11,924 nt of DNA, taken from NCBI GenBank assembly GCA_934565425.1, contig CAKTHW010000043.1:1-11924 (forward strand). Reading direction: 5' to 3'. Below, one piece after another: positions 1 through 9,407 of this stretch (the stretch's first letter is position 1; each line of letters opens with the position of its first letter). Source of the stretch: an uncultured Oscillospiraceae bacterium. Its GTDB lineage: Bacteria; Bacillota; Clostridia; Oscillospirales; Oscillospiraceae. Under the pieces are notes generated by a model. It worked only from the letters and a program-made list of their open reading frames with translations, made no database searches and was not told the DNA's origin. A program made the position numbers and the translations under genes.

Positions 1-41
1 AGCCAGACAGCTTGACGGCATCATGCCGTGAGCCTCTGGCT
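1..41. repeat. Imperfect inverted repeat at the window edge
   Basis: Bases 1-7 (AGCCAGA) pair with 35-41 (TCTGGCT), and 15-21 (ACGGCAT) pair with 23-29 (ATGCCGT); a few further pairs join the two blocks. The result is a hairpin of about 18 base pairs. No U-run follows it on the plus strand, and the minus-strand continuation lies outside the window. It could therefore be a terminator for a minus-strand transcript, or part of an element end. No gene is visible in bases 1-147. Confidence 0.5.
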
Positions 42-77
42 ACAAAAATCGCTGCAAATGTAGCCAATTTGTAGCCA
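37..77. repeat. Three GTAGCCA heptamers, two direct and one inverted
   Basis: GTAGCCA occurs at 60-66 and again at 71-77, giving an 11-base period, and its inverse TGGCTAC is at 37-43. Short spaced direct repeats like these resemble the arm-type binding sites of tyrosine recombinases, which lie near element ends. They are about 70-110 bases from the guaA 3' end, a known integration target. The repeats are seen directly; the recombinase role is inference, because no integrase gene is in the window. Confidence 0.4.
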
Positions 78-84
78 CTAAAAA

Positions 85-130
85 AAGAAAAATCCTGAAA
101 AACGCTGTAATTTCAACGTTTTTCAGGATT
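85..130 (-). terminator. Rho-independent terminator of guaA
   Basis: A perfect 14-bp stem (91-104 with 117-130) encloses a 12-base loop. Read on the minus strand, the stem is followed immediately by TTTCTTTTTT (81-90). The plus-strand side has no U-run, so this terminator serves the minus-strand guaA transcript, whose stop codon is 18 bases upstream of the stem. The stem is AU-rich but long and uninterrupted. Confidence 0.85.
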
Positions 131-147
131 CAGAAAACACTAAATAT

Positions 148-159
148 TTATTCCCACTC
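148..159 (-). other. guaA 3'-end motif matching the known integrase target
   Basis: The minus strand reads GAGTGGGAATAA and includes the guaA stop codon. The 3' end of guaA, with core GAGTGGGAATA, is an established attachment site for genomic islands and integrative elements in Firmicutes. No second copy of the core is visible in 1-147, so any partner att site must lie outside the window. Whether an element is actually inserted here cannot be decided from this window. Confidence 0.45.
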
Positions 160-1689
160 AATGGTTCCAGGAGGCTTCGAAGTAATATCATACACGATCC
201 GGTTGATGCACCGCACCTCGTTGACGATGCGGACGGACACCTTATCCAGGATCTCGTAGGGGATGCGTGCCCAGTCAGCGGTCATGAAGTCGCTGGTGGT
301 GACGCCGCGGAGGGCTACGGTGTAGTCATAGGTACGGCCGTCACCCATGACGCCCACGGAGCGCATATCGGTGAGGACGGCGAAATACTGGCTGATCTTG
401 CTGTCCCAACCGGCCTTGGCCACTTCCTCCCGGAAGATGGCGTCGGCGTCCCGCAGGATGTCCGCCTTCTCCTTGGTGATGGCGCCCAGGATACGGACGG
501 CCAGACCGGGGCCGGGGAAGGGCTGGCGCATGACCAGGTACTCAGGCAGGCCCAGTTCTCGACCCAACTGGCGCACTTCGTCCTTGAACAGCATCCGCAG
601 CGGCTCGATGATGTCCTTGAAGTCCACGTTCTTGGGCAGGCCGCCCACGTTATGGTGGCTCTTGATGACGTCTGCGTCACCGGCGCCGGACTCGATGACG
701 TCCGGGTAGATGGTGCCCTGGACCAGGTAATCGACGGTGCCCAGCTTCTTGGCCTCTTCCTCGAAGACGCGGATGAACTCTTCGCCGATGATCTTGCGCT
801 TCTTCTCCGGGTCGCTGACGCCGGCCAGCTTGGTCAGGAACCGCTCCTCGGCGTCCACGCGGACGAAGTTCAGATCCCACTTGGCAAAGGCGGCTTCCAC
901 CTCGTCCCCTTCGTTCTTGCGCATGAGGCCGTGGTCCACAAAGACGCAGGTGAGCTGGTTGCCCACTGCCTCGGCCAGCAGTGCGGCGGCAACGGAGGAA
1001 TCCACCCCGCCGGACAGGCCCAGCAGGACTTTCCCGTCGCCCACTTCTTCCCGGACGGCCTGGATGGCCTGCTTGCAGTAGTCCCCCATGGTCCAATCGC
1101 CGGCGGCGTGGCACACTTCATAGAGGAAATTGCGGATCATATCCACACCGTGCTCGGTATGGTTCACTTCCGGATGGAACTGCACGCCGTAGAACCCACG
1201 CTGCTCATCGGCGATGGCCACGTTGGGGCAGGCGTCCGAGTGCGCCATGAGCTGGAACCCGTCGGGCACCTGAGCCATGTAATCGCTGTGGCTCATCCAG
1301 GAGATGCCCTGGGCAGGCAGACCCTTGAACAGCTTGCAGGTAGTCTCATAAAACGTCTCGGTCTTTCCGTACTCTCTGGCGCTGTCCGCCTGGGCAGCGG
1401 TGACTTTGCCGCCCAAAGTGTGCGCCATGAGCTGACAGCCGTAGCAGATGCCCAGGATGGGCACGCCCAGCTGGAAGATGGCGGGGTCGTAGTGGGGGGC
1501 TTTTGCGTCGTAGACGCTGTTGGGGCCGCCGGTGAAGATGAAGCCGATGGGGTGCATGGCTTTCAGTTCCTCCAGGGGGGTCGTATAGGGCTTGACTTCA
1601 CAATATACATTGCACTCACGGACGCGGCGGGCGATCAGCTGGTTATACTGTCCGCCGAAATCCAGTACAATGACCAGTTCATGCTTCAT
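148..1689 (-). CDS. guaA: GMP synthase (glutamine-hydrolysing)
   Basis: It converts XMP to GMP with ATP and glutamine-derived ammonia, the last step of guanine nucleotide synthesis in the cytoplasm. The protein has 513 residues, the usual family length. The N-terminal class I amidotransferase domain has its nucleophile Cys82 in GICYGCQ, and His172 and Glu174 in VQFHPEV. The ATP pyrophosphatase P-loop SGGVDSS lies at about 226-232. The C-terminal dimerisation domain ends normally in GTIEWE. I chose the ATG at 1689: an AAAGGG Shine-Dalgarno lies 9 bases upstream of it, whereas the in-frame ATG at 1698 directly abuts that same sequence and would leave no spacing. It lies downstream of carB with 84 bases between stop and start, and it is followed by a strong terminator. 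No convincing promoter of its own is seen, so read-through from carAB is possible. Confidence 0.97.
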   Translation of the reverse strand: MKHELVIVLDFGGQYNQLIARRVRECNVYCEVKPYTTPLEELKAMHPIGFIFTGGPNSVYDAKAPHYDPAIFQLGVPILGICYGCQLMAHTLGGKVTAAQADSAREYGKTETFYETTCKLFKGLPAQGISWMSHSDYMAQVPDGFQLMAHSDACPNVAIADEQRGFYGVQFHPEVNHTEHGVDMIRNFLYEVCHAAGDWTMGDYCKQAIQAVREEVGDGKVLLGLSGGVDSSVAAALLAEAVGNQLTCVFVDHGLMRKNEGDEVEAAFAKWDLNFVRVDAEERFLTKLAGVSDPEKKRKIIGEEFIRVFEEEAKKLGTVDYLVQGTIYPDVIESGAGDADVIKSHHNVGGLPKNVDFKDIIEPLRMLFKDEVRQLGRELGLPEYLVMRQPFPGPGLAVRILGAITKEKADILRDADAIFREEVAKAGWDSKISQYFAVLTDMRSVGVMGDGRTYDYTVALRGVTTSDFMTADWARIPYEILDKVSVRIVNEVRCINRIVYDITSKPPGTIEWE

Positions 1690-1724
1690 GCATTCCATCC
1701 CTTTCTCTCGTTCTAAGGAAATAC

Positions 1725-1760
1725 ACGCTCCGGCGTCCGTTCCAAGCAGCGCCGGAGCGT
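1725..1760 (-). terminator. Hairpin between carB and guaA, terminator-like
   Basis: An 11-bp perfect GC-rich stem (1725-1735 with 1750-1760) has a 14-base loop. On the plus strand it is followed by TTTTACTTTA. On the minus strand, in the direction of carB transcription, it is followed only by GTATTTCCTT, a weak U-run. The shape is that of a bidirectional terminator, but no plus-strand gene ends here. It may only partly terminate carB transcripts and let some run into guaA. Confidence 0.6.
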
Positions 1761-1773
1761 TTTTACTTTACAC

Positions 1774-4969
<3,196 letters not shown>

Positions 4970-4977
<8 letters not shown>

Positions 4978-6076
4978 GACGGATGCCTCCCTTCTTCGCC
5001 AGAGCGATCATATCCATAAACTCGTCAAAGAGGTAGTCGGAATCCACTGGGCCGGGGGACGCCTCCGGATGGAACTGGACGGTGAAGATGTTCTTCCCCA
5101 CATAGCCCAGACCCTCGCAGGTGCCGTCGTTGACGTTCTCGTGCTCCACCCGTGCGATGGCAGGATCGACAGTCTCTTTCCTGACGTAATAGCCGTGGTT
5201 CTGGGAGGTGATAAAGACCCGCTTGCGGTGGATGTCCCGCACCGGATGGTTGGCGCCCCGATGGCCGTAAGGCAGGGGGCCGGTCTGAGCGCCGGTGGCC
5301 AGAGCCATGAGCTGATGCCCCAGGCAGACGGCGAAGATGGGCAGATCGGACTGGTACAGCTTCTTGATCTCCTGGATGATGTCCACGCAATCCGCCGGGT
5401 CGCCGGGGCCGTTAGAGAGCATAACGCCGTCAAAACCGCCCTGGAGAATCTCCTCCGCCGGGGTGTGGCAGGGGAAAACGGTCACATCACAGCCCCGTTT
5501 GTTCAGGCAGCGGGTCATGTTCCGCTTTTCCCCGAAGTCGTACAGGGCGATCTTGTAGCCGGTGCCGTTGGGCTGGCCAGGGTACTCCTCCTTCTCCTGG
5601 ATGGACACCTTTTCAACGGTGCCCTCCACCCGATAGGCCTTGATCTTCTGGAGCACTTCGTCCAGGTCGTATTCCTCGGCGCAGGTGATCATGCCGTTCA
5701 TGGTGCCCTGCTTGCGGAGGATGCGGGTGATGGCGCGGGTGTCCACGTTCTCGATGCCCGTGATGTTGTGTGCCTTCAAGTAGTCGTCCAGGCTGCCCTG
5801 ACAGCGGAAGTTGCTGCCTCTGGCGGCCAGGTGGCGGACGATCAACGCCTCTGCCCAGGGGCGGAAGCTCTCATCGTCCTCCTCGTTGACGCCGTAGTTG
5901 CCGATCAAGGGATAGGTCATCACCACGCCCTGGCCGGCGTAAGAGGGGTCGGTGAGGATCTCCTGATAGCCCACCATGGAGGTGTTGAAGACCATCTCAC
6001 AGACCCGATCCTCTGTGCTGCCAATGCTGGTGCCAACAAAGGTCTGTCCGTTTTCCAATATCAACGTTGCCTGCAT
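4970..6076 (-). CDS. carA: Carbamoyl-phosphate synthase, small (glutaminase) subunit
   Basis: It hydrolyses glutamine and channels ammonia to CarB. The protein has 368 residues. The N-terminal CarA domain starts MQATLILENG and contains the typical segment around NTSMVGYQEILTDPSY. The C-terminal class I amidotransferase domain has Cys251 in VCLGHQL, and His336 and Glu338 in VQFHPEA. I chose the ATG at 6076. It matches family N-termini and has GGACGG 8 bases upstream, with GAAGGAAGG just beyond. A longer frame is possible only from a TTG at 6109, whose codons would contain that ribosome site. The gene heads the carA-carB(-guaA) transcript behind a promoter and a structured leader of about 110 bases. 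Confidence 0.96.
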
Positions 6077-6110
6077 ATCGCGTACCGTCCTTCCTTCGTC
6101 GCTGTCCAAA

Positions 6111-6174
6111 AGACGGGGTATGTATAAACTTCAAATATTCAGCGAAATTTCTGTATAAATATACACACCCATCT
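6111..6174 (-). promoter_or_regulatory. Leader hairpin of carAB mRNA, possible attenuator
   Basis: On the minus strand, AGATGGGTGTGTATA (6160-6174) can pair with TATACATACCC-C-GTCT (6111-6126). This makes a 15-bp stem with one bulged C and wobble pairs, and a 33-base loop. The 3' arm runs into a short U-run (GTCTTTTGG). The stem lies between the predicted transcription start and the carA ribosome site. It could be a weak attenuator or simply a leader stem. No second, competing stem was worked out, so the regulatory role is inference. Confidence 0.4.
6152..6165. promoter_or_regulatory. ArgR-type operator (ARG box) in the carAB leader
   Basis: TGTATAAATATACA fits the ARG-box pattern TGnATwwwwATnCA at every fixed position and has 6-bp inverted arms. 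Weaker half-sites follow at about 6121-6142 (TGTATAAAC and ATTCA). carAB is a classic ArgR target because carbamoyl phosphate is an arginine precursor. The box lies about 25-38 bases downstream of the predicted transcription start. It would also overlap the -10 of a weaker alternative promoter. ArgR itself is not in the window. Confidence 0.5.
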
Positions 6175-6196
6175 ACCAATTCTCATTATCCTGACT

Positions 6197-6226
6197 ATTA
6201 TGCCACAATCCGACGCCCTTTTGCAA
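6197..6226 (-). promoter_or_regulatory. Sigma-A promoter of carAB
   Basis: On the minus strand the -35 is TTGCAA (6221-6226) and the -10 is CATAAT (6197-6202), with an 18-base spacer. Transcription should start near 6190, giving a leader of about 113 bases. The -35 lies in the loop and stem of a small hairpin, GCCCTT/AAGGGC (6215-6230). The -10 matches the consensus at five of six bases and the -35 at four of six. Confidence 0.6.
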
Positions 6227-6264
6227 GGGCTTCCGCGATTTTCGGCAATCTTTCCCCCTCCGGC

Positions 6265-6294
6265 ACATATCCCCCCGCCCTTTTGGGTATATTA
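6265..6294 (+). promoter_or_regulatory. Possible forespore sigma-F/G promoter for the DUF421 operon
   Basis: ACATA at 6265-6269 resembles the -35 (G-C/T-ATA type) of forespore sigma factors. TATATTA at 6288-6294 resembles their -10 (CATnnTA type), 18 bases downstream of the ATA. The start codon is 32 bases beyond the -10. A sigma-A reading is weaker because no TTGACA-like hexamer lies 17 bases upstream of TATATT. The link to sporulation fits the product family but is inference. Confidence 0.35.
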
Positions 6295-6326
6295 ACAACG
6301 CTTCGGCCGGAAAGGAGTTGGGAGGT

Positions 6327-7010
6327 TTGGCCATCGCATTCATCCGCACCATCATCTTATACCTGCTGCTCACCGTAGGCATCCGCATCATGGGCAAAAA
6401 GCAGGTGGGGGAGCTGGAGACGGTGGAGCTGGTGTTCACCATGCTCATCTCCGACCTGGCCGCCGTGCCCATGCAGGATTTCGGCATCCCCCTGGCCTAC
6501 GGCCTCATCCCCATCATCACCCTCTTCTCCCTGACCATGCTCCTGTCCGTCCTCTCCCTCAAGAGCGTCACCCTCCGCAACCTCCTCTGCGGCCGCCCCA
6601 GCGTCATCATCGACCATGGGGCGATTTTGCAGCGGGAGATGGCCAAGACCCGGTTCACGCTGGACGAGCTGCTGGAGGAGCTGCGCTTGCAGGGCATCAC
6701 TGACCTGTCCACGGTGAAGTACGCCATCCTGGAGAACTCCGGTCAGGTCTCCGTCCTCCTCTACCCCCAGCACCAGCCGTTGACCCCGGCGCAGATGAAC
6801 GTGACGCCGGACGAACAGGGTCTGCCCCTGGTCATCATCAGTGACGGCAAGATCTTGCAGCAGAACCTGACCCTGCGCAACCTGGATCGCGCCTGGCTCC
6901 AAGACCAGCTGACCCAGCACGGGCACAGCAAACCGGAGCAGGTGTTCTTGCTGACGGTGGACGAGAGCGGCACGGTGTACTATGTACCAAAGGAGGGCAA
7001 GGGGCATTGA
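6327..7010 (+). CDS. DUF421 (YetF-type) membrane protein
   Basis: Membrane protein of 227 residues. Two to three hydrophobic segments occupy about residues 1-85, and the rest is a soluble DUF421 domain with the typical run GRPSVIIDHGAILQ followed by RFTLDELLEELRLQGITDL. In spore formers, DUF421 proteins are found in the spore inner membrane, and a variant (2Duf) raises spore heat resistance; the molecular activity is not established. I chose TTG at 6327 because AAAGGAG lies 9 bases upstream and the protein then starts like family members. The TTG at 6318 directly follows that ribosome site. The gene is divergent from carA and overlaps the next gene by 4 bases. Confidence 0.85.
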   Translation: MAIAFIRTIILYLLLTVGIRIMGKKQVGELETVELVFTMLISDLAAVPMQDFGIPLAYGLIPIITLFSLTMLLSVLSLKSVTLRNLLCGRPSVIIDHGAILQREMAKTRFTLDELLEELRLQGITDLSTVKYAILENSGQVSVLLYPQHQPLTPAQMNVTPDEQGLPLVIISDGKILQQNLTLRNLDRAWLQDQLTQHGHSKPEQVFLLTVDESGTVYYVPKEGKGH

Positions 7011-7387
7011 AACGACTGTGGATCTCATTGGGCATCTTACTTGCCATCTTCGGCCTGAGCCTGGCCAACATCCGCTACACCGCCCAGGCGTCCAACCAGC
7101 TGGTGACCCTGCTGAACCAGGCGGAGGAGGAAGCAGAGTCTGGCGACTGGCGCCGCGCCACCACCCTGACCCGACAGGCACAGGAGGCGTGGGACGGCTA
7201 CACGGGGCTATTGTATGTCACCAGCTGTCACGCCAACGCGGACGCGGTGAACACCGGGTTCCGGGAGGTGCTGGAGCTGCTGCAGCAGGAGGCGGAGGAG
7301 GAGTACAGCGCGGCCAACGGGGTGCTCATCGCGGAGGTGGAGCATCTGGCGGAGGTGGAGGAGCTGTCGCTTGCCAATCTGCTGTGA
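7007..7387 (+). CDS. DUF4363 family protein
   Basis: Small protein of 126 residues. A single hydrophobic segment at about residues 4-20 looks like a membrane anchor or uncleaved signal. It is followed by a helical, Glu-rich domain with an early Trp (GDWRRA), a later AWDGYTGL, and the family ending EELSLANLL. The function of DUF4363 is unknown; genes of this family often follow DUF421 genes in sporulating Clostridia. The TTG start overlaps the upstream stop (TTGA) and has GGAGGG 9 bases upstream, so translational coupling is likely. It is convergent with nrdR, with only 57 bases between the stop codons. Confidence 0.75.
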   Translation: MKRLWISLGILLAIFGLSLANIRYTAQASNQLVTLLNQAEEEAESGDWRRATTLTRQAQEAWDGYTGLLYVTSCHANADAVNTGFREVLELLQQEAEEEYSAANGVLIAEVEHLAEVEELSLANLL

Positions 7388-7397
7388 ATGGAAGAAA

Positions 7398-7442
7398 ACA
7401 CGGAAAAAGCAATCCGAAAAAACCGGGTTGCTCTCTCCGTGT
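7398..7442 (-). terminator. Terminator of nrdR
   Basis: On the minus strand, AGCAACCCG (7424-7432) pairs with CGGATTGCT (7408-7416) around a 7-base loop, and TTTTTCC follows. An outer 7-bp stem, 7398-7404 with 7436-7442, extends the hairpin. On the plus strand the inner stem is followed by CTCTCC with no U-run, so it fits nrdR better than the convergent DUF4363 gene. It starts 2 bases past the nrdR stop. Confidence 0.75.
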
Positions 7443-7444
7443 GC

Positions 7445-7903
7445 TCAGGCACGCTCCGCCAGGAGCTTATTCAATTCGGTCATAAAGGTGTTGATGTCCT
7501 TGAACTGGCGATACACCGAGGCGAAGCGTACATAAGCCACCTCGTCCACGCACTTGAGCCGATCCATGACCAGCTCGCCGATCTTCCGGCTGCTGATCTC
7601 CCGCTCCAGGGAGTTCTGCACTTCCTGTTCGATCTCGTCCGCCAGACGCATCAACGTATCCACCGGCACCGGCCGCTTCTCGCAGGCGCGCATCATCCCC
7701 CGCAGGACCTTCTCCTTGTCAAAGCTCTGCCGACTGCCATCCTTCTTGATGACCATCAGGGGGAGACGTTCCACGGTCTCATAGGTGGTGAACCGCTTGC
7801 CGCAGGACAGGCACTCCCGACGACGGCGGATGGAATCGTATTCGTCAGTGGGACGGGAGTCGATGACCTTGCTCTCTCTCATGCCGCAATAGGGACACTT
7901 CAT
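7445..7903 (-). CDS. nrdR: Transcriptional repressor NrdR
   Basis: It represses ribonucleotide reductase genes in response to ATP/dATP. The protein has 152 residues, the normal length. The N-terminal zinc ribbon has Cys3, Cys6, Cys31 and Cys34 (MKCPYC and CLSCGKRF), followed by an ATP-cone domain from about residue 48 with the typical segment RQFKDINTF near 132-140. I chose the ATG at 7903: it has GGAGGG 8 bases upstream and matches the family N-terminus. A longer frame upstream would run through the promoter and terminator region. It is a single-gene unit with its own promoter and terminator. No ribonucleotide reductase gene lies in the window. Confidence 0.96.
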   Translation of the reverse strand: MKCPYCGMRESKVIDSRPTDEYDSIRRRRECLSCGKRFTTYETVERLPLMVIKKDGSRQSFDKEKVLRGMMRACEKRPVPVDTLMRLADEIEQEVQNSLEREISSRKIGELVMDRLKCVDEVAYVRFASVYRQFKDINTFMTELNKLLAERA

Positions 7904-7942
7904 CAGGCGTTCCCTCCTTTCCTTCGGACTTGGATTACTGAG

Positions 7943-7971
7943 ATTGTAGCATATCCCCCTCTTTTTGGCAA
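7943..7971 (-). promoter_or_regulatory. Sigma-A promoter of nrdR
   Basis: On the minus strand the -35 is TTGCCA (7966-7971) and the -10 is TACAAT (7943-7948), with a 17-base spacer. The -35 matches the consensus at five of six bases and the -10 at five of six. Transcription should begin near 7936, giving a leader of about 33 bases that carries the ribosome site. No tandem NrdR boxes were recognised here. Confidence 0.8.
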
Positions 7972-7985
7972 GCGGACGGCGGGAG

Positions 7986-8027
7986 AAAAAGGGGCGCCTT
8001 CCCACAGAAACCTGGGAAGGCGCCCCT
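7986..8027 (-). terminator. Terminator of the coat-protein gene pair
   Basis: A 15-bp GC-rich stem (7990-8004 with 8013-8027) has an 8-base loop. On the minus strand TTTTT (7986-7990) follows at the end of the stem. It lies 5 bases past the stop codon of the gene at 8033-8281 and just before the nrdR promoter. Confidence 0.93.
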
Positions 8028-8032
8028 CCTGT

Positions 8033-8281
8033 TCAGCTCATAGCGGAGAACTTCTGATACGCCTGATTGATCTGGGTGCCGTCGGCGGGCATGGTCTGAT
8101 ACCAACCCCGGCTCTGGGCGGCGGAGAACAGGTCAGACTGGATGGTCTGCCCCTGCTTCAGGGCGTCCAGGAAGGCGTCCTTCAGCTTGGGGTGGATGCA
8201 TTCGGAGGCGAAGAGGTTGTAGTTGGTGGACATCTTCTTCTCCGTCAGCAGCAGGTCGGTCATACGTTCCTGATCGTTCAT
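8033..8281 (-). CDS. Small CotF-like spore coat protein
   Basis: Protein of 82 residues. It begins with the CotF-family pattern: a DLLLTEKKMSTNYN segment, then SECIHPKLKDAFLDAL, then a DLFSAAQSRGWYQ segment near residues 49-61. CotF-like proteins are helical, ferritin-like coat components. I chose the ATG at 8281 because AGGAAGG lies 8 bases upstream; the longer frame would overlap the preceding gene. It is the second gene of a two-gene unit, 26 bases after its partner, and is followed at once by a strong terminator. CotF-family assignment is from pattern recognition; localisation in the coat is inferred. Confidence 0.8.
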   Translation of the reverse strand: MNDQERMTDLLLTEKKMSTNYNLFASECIHPKLKDAFLDALKQGQTIQSDLFSAAQSRGWYQTMPADGTQINQAYQKFSAMS

Positions 8282-8307
8282 GGATAAACCCTTCCTTTCT
8301 TTGGTGC

Positions 8308-8493
8308 TCAGCGCAGGAAATTCAGCAGGTTGTTGAAGATCTGCTGATGCTGCCCGGCGTACTGGTTGAAGCTGTTGCGCAGGGCGGTCTCGGTGGTCTC
8401 CTGGGCGGCTGCCTGGTACTTGCAGACGCAAGTGTGTTCAAAGTTCAGCTGATCTTCCAGGGCGTCCAGTTCCTTGCTGGTCAGGTTGGCCAT
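8308..8493 (-). CDS. Tiny ferritin-like, coat-associated protein
   Basis: Protein of 61 residues, nearly all predicted helix: LTSKELDALEDQL, then NFEHTCVCKYQAAAQ, then a C-terminal helix ending HQQIFNNLLNFLR. The pattern is that of small proteins encoded next to CotF-like genes in Clostridia, resembling half of a ferritin-like bundle. It probably associates with itself or with its neighbour. I chose the ATG at 8493 (AAAGGAG 8 bases upstream); a GTG at 8511 is less likely. Two Cys residues lie two apart in the CVC stretch. The exact role is unknown. Confidence 0.75.
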   Translation of the reverse strand: MANLTSKELDALEDQLNFEHTCVCKYQAAAQETTETALRNSFNQYAGQHQQIFNNLLNFLR

Positions 8494-8546
8494 GGTATCA
8501 TCTCCTTTCACAGTTTGCGTCCTTATTCTGCCACCGCTTCCTGATT

Positions 8547-9104
8547 TTATACCCCCAATCCCATGGGTTTTCCCGTCTCATCCAGCATCCACGCCAGCGT
8601 CCCGCCCCGCTCCGGCGACCAGGACGCAAAACAGCACAGCGGCATACAGGGCATGGGCTGCCCGATGACCCAGGGACAGGTCACCGCAATGCCCCCCTGG
8701 ATGGGACGCCAGCGCCCCCCTTTCAGCCCCCGTATCTCTCGGGCCAGACCAGCCTCCAGCGCCGGCAGCTCCAGCCCCTGGGTGGAACGCCACTCCGAGC
8801 CTGTCCGCTCCGCCGGGGGCGCTTCCGCCACCCCTTCGGACACCACCATCGCCGCCGCGCAGTGCTCCACCCCCTTCTCCCGGAGCATGGCGTTGGAGAT
8901 GCTCCGCTCCAGGGTGAACACCTCCCCTTCCGGCACCAGCGTGCCCAGCAATAACGCCTCCCGCTCCCCTTGGAGCCAGATCTTGTACACCCCCTCGCCC
9001 CACTTGGGACAGCGGACGTGGAAAATGGTGCGCAGGCCCTGCCGTTGAGCAGTGAGGATGCCTCGTTGGGTGGTGCCGTCGTAGATGGGTAACTGCCAGT
9101 CCAT
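8547..9104 (-). CDS. Conserved-looking hypothetical protein, 185 residues
   Basis: I do not recognise a named family. The protein starts MDWQLPIYDGTTQRGILTA and shows a beta-rich N-terminal half, with GEGVYKIWLQGEREALLLGTLVPEG near residues 37-60, resembling hypothetical proteins of Oscillospiraceae. A central Ala/Pro/Glu-rich linker follows, then a region with Trp and Cys residues (MPCMPLCCF) near the end. No signal peptide or membrane span is obvious. The ATG at 9104 has AAGGAGG 7 bases upstream. It lies 53 bases before the coat pair without a terminator between them, so co-transcription is possible. Confidence 0.75.
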   Translation of the reverse strand: MDWQLPIYDGTTQRGILTAQRQGLRTIFHVRCPKWGEGVYKIWLQGEREALLLGTLVPEGEVFTLERSISNAMLREKGVEHCAAAMVVSEGVAEAPPAERTGSEWRSTQGLELPALEAGLAREIRGLKGGRWRPIQGGIAVTCPWVIGQPMPCMPLCCFASWSPERGGTLAWMLDETGKPMGLGV

Positions 9105-9150
9105 GGTATCGCCTCCTTGTTTGGTTGGGAGGAGGATATGCGACAGCATG

Positions 9151-9176
9151 GAAAAAAAGAACCACCTTCCGGTGGT
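9151..9176 (-). terminator. Terminator downstream of the aroK-like unit
   Basis: ACCACC (9161-9166) pairs with GGTGGT (9171-9176) around a TTCC loop. On the minus strand the stem is followed by TCTTTTTTTC. It is 232 bases past the stop of the shikimate-kinase-like gene, so the hairpin array at 9178-9370 would be carried as that transcript's 3' end. It also isolates the gene at 8547-9104 from upstream transcription. Confidence 0.7.
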
Positions 9177-9177
9177 C

Positions 9178-9370
9178 AAGCCCCGCAGGGCGGCTTTAGC
9201 TTCTTTTCGCTTCCTTTATCTTCTCCGAAGAAAAGGAAGTGGGGTCCAGGGGCAAAGCCCCTGGTCGGCATCCGCAGATGCCGAAATACCCCATGCGCAA
9301 AATAGCGCAGGAAGGGGTGAATTTCTGGCAAAGCCAGAAAGAGGGGAAACCCTCGCCGGGGGTTTCCCCT
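9178..9370. repeat. Gene-free array of consecutive hairpins
   Basis: Six or more stem-loops lie end to end. They are: a 4-bp GCCC stem with loop CGCA (9180-9191); a pyrimidine/purine stem CTTCCTTT/AAAGGAAG (9210-9239); an 8-bp stem with loop AAA (9246-9264); a 7-bp stem with loop CGCA (9266-9283); TGCGC/GCGCA (9294-9309) inside ACCCC/GGGGT (9288-9318); an 8-bp stem with loop AAA (9322-9340); and an 11-bp stem (9342-9370). Two share the core GGCAAAGCC. Alternatively, GTGGGG (9239-9244) can pair with CCCCAT (9289-9294) to close a branch around two of them. It looks like a composite palindromic repeat or a structured RNA. Open frames through it are not credible genes. Confidence 0.8.
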
Positions 9371-9407
9371 TCGTTATACTCTATGTATGGACAAGAAGTA
9401 GTATCTA

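Noticed and set aside
652..1716. Long plus-strand open frame opposite guaA
   Set aside because: It is an antisense shadow of guaA with a His/Gly/Val/Asp-rich composition typical of such shadows and no domain.
1718..1745. Candidate guaA promoter TTGGAA-16-TATTTC on the minus strand
   Set aside because: Both hexamers are poor, the spacer is short, and it overlaps the hairpin at 1725-1760.
6077..6109. Longer CarA start at a TTG codon
   Set aside because: It would translate through the ribosome binding site, and family proteins start at the ATG at 6076.
7904..7990. NrdR boxes for autoregulation
   Set aside because: No pair of NrdR-box-like sequences is visible near the nrdR promoter.
8494..8565. 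Possible sigma-E promoter (ATA-17-CAGAATAA) for the coat pair
   Set aside because: The -10 matches the sigma-E pattern at only about half its positions; too weak to list.
9178..9370. CRISPR array
   Set aside because: The hairpins differ in sequence and length; there is no constant repeat with regular unique spacers and no cas gene.
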